Origin: Candidatus Roizmanbacteria bacterium
Lineage (GTDB): Bacteria; Patescibacteriota; Microgenomatia; UBA1406; GWC2-37-13
Assembly (NCBI GenBank): GCA_026395475.1
Contig: JAPLYQ010000132.1
Location: forward strand, 1 to 9,101
DNA: 9,101 nt
Direction: 5' to 3'
Shown here: positions 6,918 through 9,101 of the stretch, one piece after another
Layout: each line of letters starts with the position of its first letter
How positions within the stretch are numbered: the first letter of the stretch is position 1
The notes under the pieces: generated by a model
What the model saw: only the letters and a program-made list of their open reading frames with translations
Told to the model about the DNA's origin: nothing
Databases searched by the model: none
Position numbers and translations under genes: made by a program

Positions 6918-8012
6918 ATGAATATGAAATTGTTAGTTTGGCATGGGACAAATTATATTAAAAAAGTATTGTATTCAGTAATTCCATTAAAGATCTTTAT
7001 TCCTATTCCTTCAAATATCTATATTGTTCCGAGTAAAAGATGTAATGCGAAGTGTATTATGTGTTTAAATTGGCGTGAAAAAAATCCAAAAGAATTATCA
7101 CTAAAAATATGGAAGAAGACCATAGATGAACTGGCCCGTATTGCCCCATATTCAAAGGTAAACATCTCTGGGGGGGAGATACTTCTACCCGGGCTTCTTC
7201 GAGAAATAGCATTTTATGCGGTAAAAAAACTTCCCTATACAGGAATTGTTACAAATGGGTTTCTATTAGATAAAAAAATGGTAAAAAAAGTGGTTGCAGC
7301 GGGTTTTAGCAATGTTAACATATCGGTTGATGGAAATACAGAAAAAACGGTTAATATGATTCGGGGGCGAGAATATGCATTTAAAACAAGCTTATTAGCA
7401 ATGGAACTTTTAACAAAAGAGATAAAAAAATCCAAATCACATACAAAAGTAATTATTAAACCAATAGTAATGGGATTAAATTTTCATGAGTTACCTGATC
7501 TCGTGTGCAAAGCTAAAAAAATAGGACTACAAGGTGTATATTTTCAACCAATTGAGCCTATCTACAATAGTAAACAAACATTTGAGGAATTAAAAAAGAG
7601 CGCACTTTGGATTCAACAGAAAGATAAAGTTAAAGCTTTAGATATAATCAATAAACTAATCAAGATGAAAAAGGAAGGATATCCGATCATTAATGAAGTT
7701 AGTAATCTAGAAGAACTAAAAGATTATTTTGAGCTGAGAGAAAGAGATCAAAAAGTACAGTTAAAGCACTGTGAAATTGATTTAGCAAATCTCTTTCTCC
7801 TTTTTAATGGTGATATAACATTTTGTGGCTCGTTTCCCGCAATAGGGAATATAAGGAGGACTCAGATACAAGACACATTGACATCTCCATTCGCACAACT
7901 ACTCAGAAGAAGAATTCGAAACTGTGGGAAAATAGACGTTTGTAAGTCTACTTGTAAGATAAATAAAAGTATCTTTCAACAAGCAAGATTGTTTTTTATG
8001 TTAAATCGATAG
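6918..8012 (+). CDS. Radical SAM protein with SPASM-like C-terminal cysteine cluster
   Basis: A 364-residue protein from the ATG at 6918. The radical SAM core has the CxxxCxxC motif in RCNAKCIMC (Cys42, Cys46, Cys49) that binds the [4Fe-4S] cluster, the AdoMet-contacting SGGE (84-87), and VTNGF and NISVDG on later barrel strands. C-terminal Cys285, Cys303, Cys336, Cys342 and Cys346, with FNGDITFCG and CGKIDVCKSTC, look like a SPASM/twitch auxiliary Fe-S site. Such proteins (COG0535-like) catalyse varied radical reactions: peptide cross-linking, dehydrogenation, epimerisation, methylthiolation. Several unassigned ones lie in glycan loci. No RiPP-like precursor peptide gene is visible beside it, so a sugar, lipid carrier or glycan substrate is the better guess. 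Start choice: an in-frame TTG at 6903 and an ATG at 6924 also exist; 6918 is a compromise without a Shine-Dalgarno sequence. It leads a two-gene unit with the SGNH gene 11 bases downstream. Confidence 0.88.
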   Translation: MNMKLLVWHGTNYIKKVLYSVIPLKIFIPIPSNIYIVPSKRCNAKCIMCLNWREKNPKELSLKIWKKTIDELARIAPYSKVNISGGEILLPGLLREIAFYAVKKLPYTGIVTNGFLLDKKMVKKVVAAGFSNVNISVDGNTEKTVNMIRGREYAFKTSLLAMELLTKEIKKSKSHTKVIIKPIVMGLNFHELPDLVCKAKKIGLQGVYFQPIEPIYNSKQTFEELKKSALWIQQKDKVKALDIINKLIKMKKEGYPIINEVSNLEELKDYFELRERDQKVQLKHCEIDLANLFLLFNGDITFCGSFPAIGNIRRTQIQDTLTSPFAQLLRRRIRNCGKIDVCKSTCKINKSIFQQARLFFMLNR

Positions 8013-8015
8013 GAG
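8011..8015 (+). promoter_or_regulatory. Shine-Dalgarno sequence of the SGNH hydrolase gene
   Basis: AGGAG ends 8 bases before the ATG at 8024 and overlaps the TAG stop of the radical SAM gene (8010-8012). It is the only strong, well-spaced ribosome binding site in the window, and it fixes the downstream start. The other starts lack one. Confidence 0.8.
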
Positions 8016-8023
8016 TTTATTTC

Positions 8024-8959
8024 ATGAAAAAAAAAATATTTCTTGTACTTATTATCTTTGAGTTTTCTATTGTCATTTTTTTGTTTATTCTAATCTTCTT
8101 TAAAAAAAATATCTTATCAAAGAGATTAATAAATCCCATTAATTCAAGATCGATACAAAAAAAACCTACAGAGAAATTGAAGCACTTTTGGGAGCCTACA
8201 TCTAACGCAATTGAAGAAGTACATAATCAATGGCTTTCATATACCCCAAAATATACGATAAACAACGATGCATTAAATGAAAGGTTTAATTATGATTCCC
8301 CTAAAAAAGAAAAAGGAACATTTCGCATAATTACTCTTGGTGATTCATTCACATTTGGTGAGAATGTGGATACTAAAGATAACTGGACAGAAGTATTGGA
8401 AGATCTTTTAAATAAGGGTATGATATGCTCAAAAATAAAGAAATTTGAGGTTATAAATTTAGGTGTTTCAGGATATGACACAGCCTATGAGGTTGAGAGA
8501 TATAAGATACGTGGGGCAAAATACAAACCTGATATAGTCATTATGATGGTGATAGATTTTATGAGAATGACCGACTATAGAATAGATAATTGTAAAATAT
8601 CACCACTCAAAGTAAAAGAACTGAGGGAAAAATGGCTAGACATTCCAACAGAAAATGAAGATAAAAAATTGGAAGATAATACAAGAATTTCTTATCAGTA
8701 CCCGCACTATGAAAGATTGTTTCAACTTTTCCAAGGTCCATTACTAATTGTTGATCATGAAAAAAATGCAAAGGCTAAAATTTTTTTTGACACATTGAAA
8801 AAAAAATCGTCAAAAGTAATATATTCGAAAACCTCCTTTCCTATTTTTGAGAAAGAGAAAATATTACTAGATGGGCATCCCAACGTTGATGGACATAAGG
8901 CACTAGCAAAAGATATTCTTGAATCTATCTTAAAAAATAATCTTATTTCGTGTAATTAA
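8024..8959 (+). CDS. Membrane-anchored SGNH/GDSL-family hydrolase or acyltransferase
   Basis: A 311-residue protein. Residues 1-4 (MKKK) plus a hydrophobic stretch at about 5-26 form a signal anchor, so the catalytic domain should lie outside the cytoplasmic membrane. SGNH blocks: ITLGDSFTFGE (103-113) with nucleophile Ser108; NLGVSGYDT (145-153) with the block II Gly; VIMMVIDFMRMTD (172-184) at block III; and LDGHPNVDGHKALA (282-295) with Asp283 and His285 as the likely catalytic pair. Block III normally has an Asn (GxND); here Ile occupies that place, which may alter oxyanion stabilisation. Relatives act as esterases, acyl-glycan deacetylases or, as with AlgJ/AlgX and PatB-type proteins, extracytoplasmic O-acetyltransferases. 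Tailoring of the exported glycan is the likely role, by context. It is co-directional with the radical SAM gene, 11 bases apart, with a good ribosome binding site. A run of ten A bases follows the start codon. I cannot name the substrate. Confidence 0.85.
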   Translation: MKKKIFLVLIIFEFSIVIFLFILIFFKKNILSKRLINPINSRSIQKKPTEKLKHFWEPTSNAIEEVHNQWLSYTPKYTINNDALNERFNYDSPKKEKGTFRIITLGDSFTFGENVDTKDNWTEVLEDLLNKGMICSKIKKFEVINLGVSGYDTAYEVERYKIRGAKYKPDIVIMMVIDFMRMTDYRIDNCKISPLKVKELREKWLDIPTENEDKKLEDNTRISYQYPHYERLFQLFQGPLLIVDHEKNAKAKIFFDTLKKKSSKVIYSKTSFPIFEKEKILLDGHPNVDGHKALAKDILESILKNNLISCN

Positions 8960-9012
8960 AAGGCCAATAAATTTGAGATAGGATTTGTGAAGCTATTAAA
9001 GCAGAAAAATTC
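8960..9012. other. Convergent 3' intergenic gap without clear terminator
   Basis: The 53 bases between the SGNH stop and the converging carbamoyltransferase-like stop contain no G+C-rich hairpin. The only self-complementary piece is a weak A/T one at about 9006-9020 (A run, TTCTTA, T run) extending into the next gene. Nothing else is seen. Confidence 0.5.
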
Positions 9013-9101
9013 TTATTTTTTTACATAAAAAGATCCAAGATATAAGAGATGCATTTTGGTTTTCAAAAAGTCATCCACAGCATGTTCTGGATTTTCTACA
9101 A
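9013..9101 (-). CDS. C-terminal fragment of probable NodU/CmcH-type carbamoyltransferase, 5' end outside window
   Basis: Only the last 28 codons and the TAA stop (9015-9013) are inside the window, so the gene enters from the right edge on the minus strand. The visible peptide reads VENPEHAVDDFLKTK, then MH, then LLYLGSFYVKK. This matches, from memory of the family, the conserved C-terminal end of carbamoyltransferases: P-x-x-A followed by F-x-x-T, then L-x-L-G-x-F/Y and a terminal K. Family members transfer the carbamoyl group of carbamoyl phosphate to a hydroxyl of a sugar or antibiotic, giving for instance carbamoylated Nod factors. In this locus, carbamoylation of the surface glycan would fit. 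With under 30 residues visible the call is provisional; that a real coding region is present is more secure than its identity. Confidence 0.6.
   Translation of the reverse strand, partial: VENPEHAVDDFLKTKMHLLYLGSFYVKK

Noticed and set aside
7235..7435. Open frame of 66 codons on the minus strand
   Set aside because: Shadow of the radical SAM core, without independent support.
7022..8012. RiPP maturation system around the radical SAM/SPASM-like protein
   Set aside because: No short precursor-like reading frame with a ribosome binding site, and no peptidase or transporter gene, is seen beside it; all neighbours are glycan genes.
8290..8481. Open frame of 63 codons on the minus strand
   Set aside because: Shadow of the SGNH blocks I-II region.
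1..9101. Recoded TGA (as in some candidate phyla), suggested because none of the visible stop codons is TGA
   Set aside because: No conserved domain is interrupted by an in-frame TGA, Trp is written TGG throughout, and all genes read cleanly with the standard code. The stop bias fits A+T richness and small numbers.

Overview
The window is a stretch of strongly A+T-rich bacterial DNA. Every gene I can see fits a surface polysaccharide (O-antigen, capsule or exopolysaccharide type) biosynthesis locus. The Wzy/WaaL-type membrane polymerase/ligase, the three GT4 glycosyltransferases and the membrane-anchored SGNH enzyme point to a bacterium. The A+T bias, compact packing and scarcity of Shine-Dalgarno sequences would suit a candidate-phyla (Patescibacteria-like) genome, but this is a weak inference; no marker gene here fixes the lineage. 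I see no rRNA, tRNA, CRISPR array, insertion sequence or phage gene.

Layout, left to right. (1) 1-1150, minus: a glutamine-dependent asparagine synthase/amidotransferase, AsnB family, whose C-terminus runs off the left edge. (2) 1196-3237, plus: an extended-SDR nucleotide-sugar epimerase, then a GT4 glycosyltransferase. (3) 6894-3248, minus: a tight three-gene unit, read as GT4 glycosyltransferase, O-antigen polymerase/ligase, GT4 glycosyltransferase, with overlapping ends. (4) 6918-8959, plus: a radical SAM protein with a C-terminal cysteine cluster, then a membrane-anchored SGNH/GDSL hydrolase with a clear ribosome binding site. (5) 9013-9101, minus: the last 28 codons of a protein whose C-terminus resembles NodU/CmcH-type carbamoyltransferases. 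There are two divergent starts (1150/1196 and 6894/6918) and two convergent ends (3237/3248 and 8959/9013). No gap exceeds about 55 bases, so no long stretch is left unexplained.

How the genes may work together (inference): the epimerase supplies a 4-epimerised UDP-sugar; the three glycosyltransferases add sugars to a lipid-linked repeat unit on the inner membrane face; the multi-spanning protein polymerises or ligates the glycan outside. The AsnB-like, radical SAM, SGNH and carbamoyltransferase genes look like tailoring functions (amidation, an unknown radical reaction, acyl transfer or removal, carbamoylation). The priming transferase, flippase and chain-length regulator expected of such a locus are not in this window.

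Most interesting points: the radical SAM + SGNH gene pair; a 10-A run directly after the SGNH start codon; a 7-G run encoding the AdoMet-binding SGGE motif; a degenerate block III in the SGNH enzyme; and the likely leaderless or SD-less starts of most genes. None of these amounts to a clear-cut new system.
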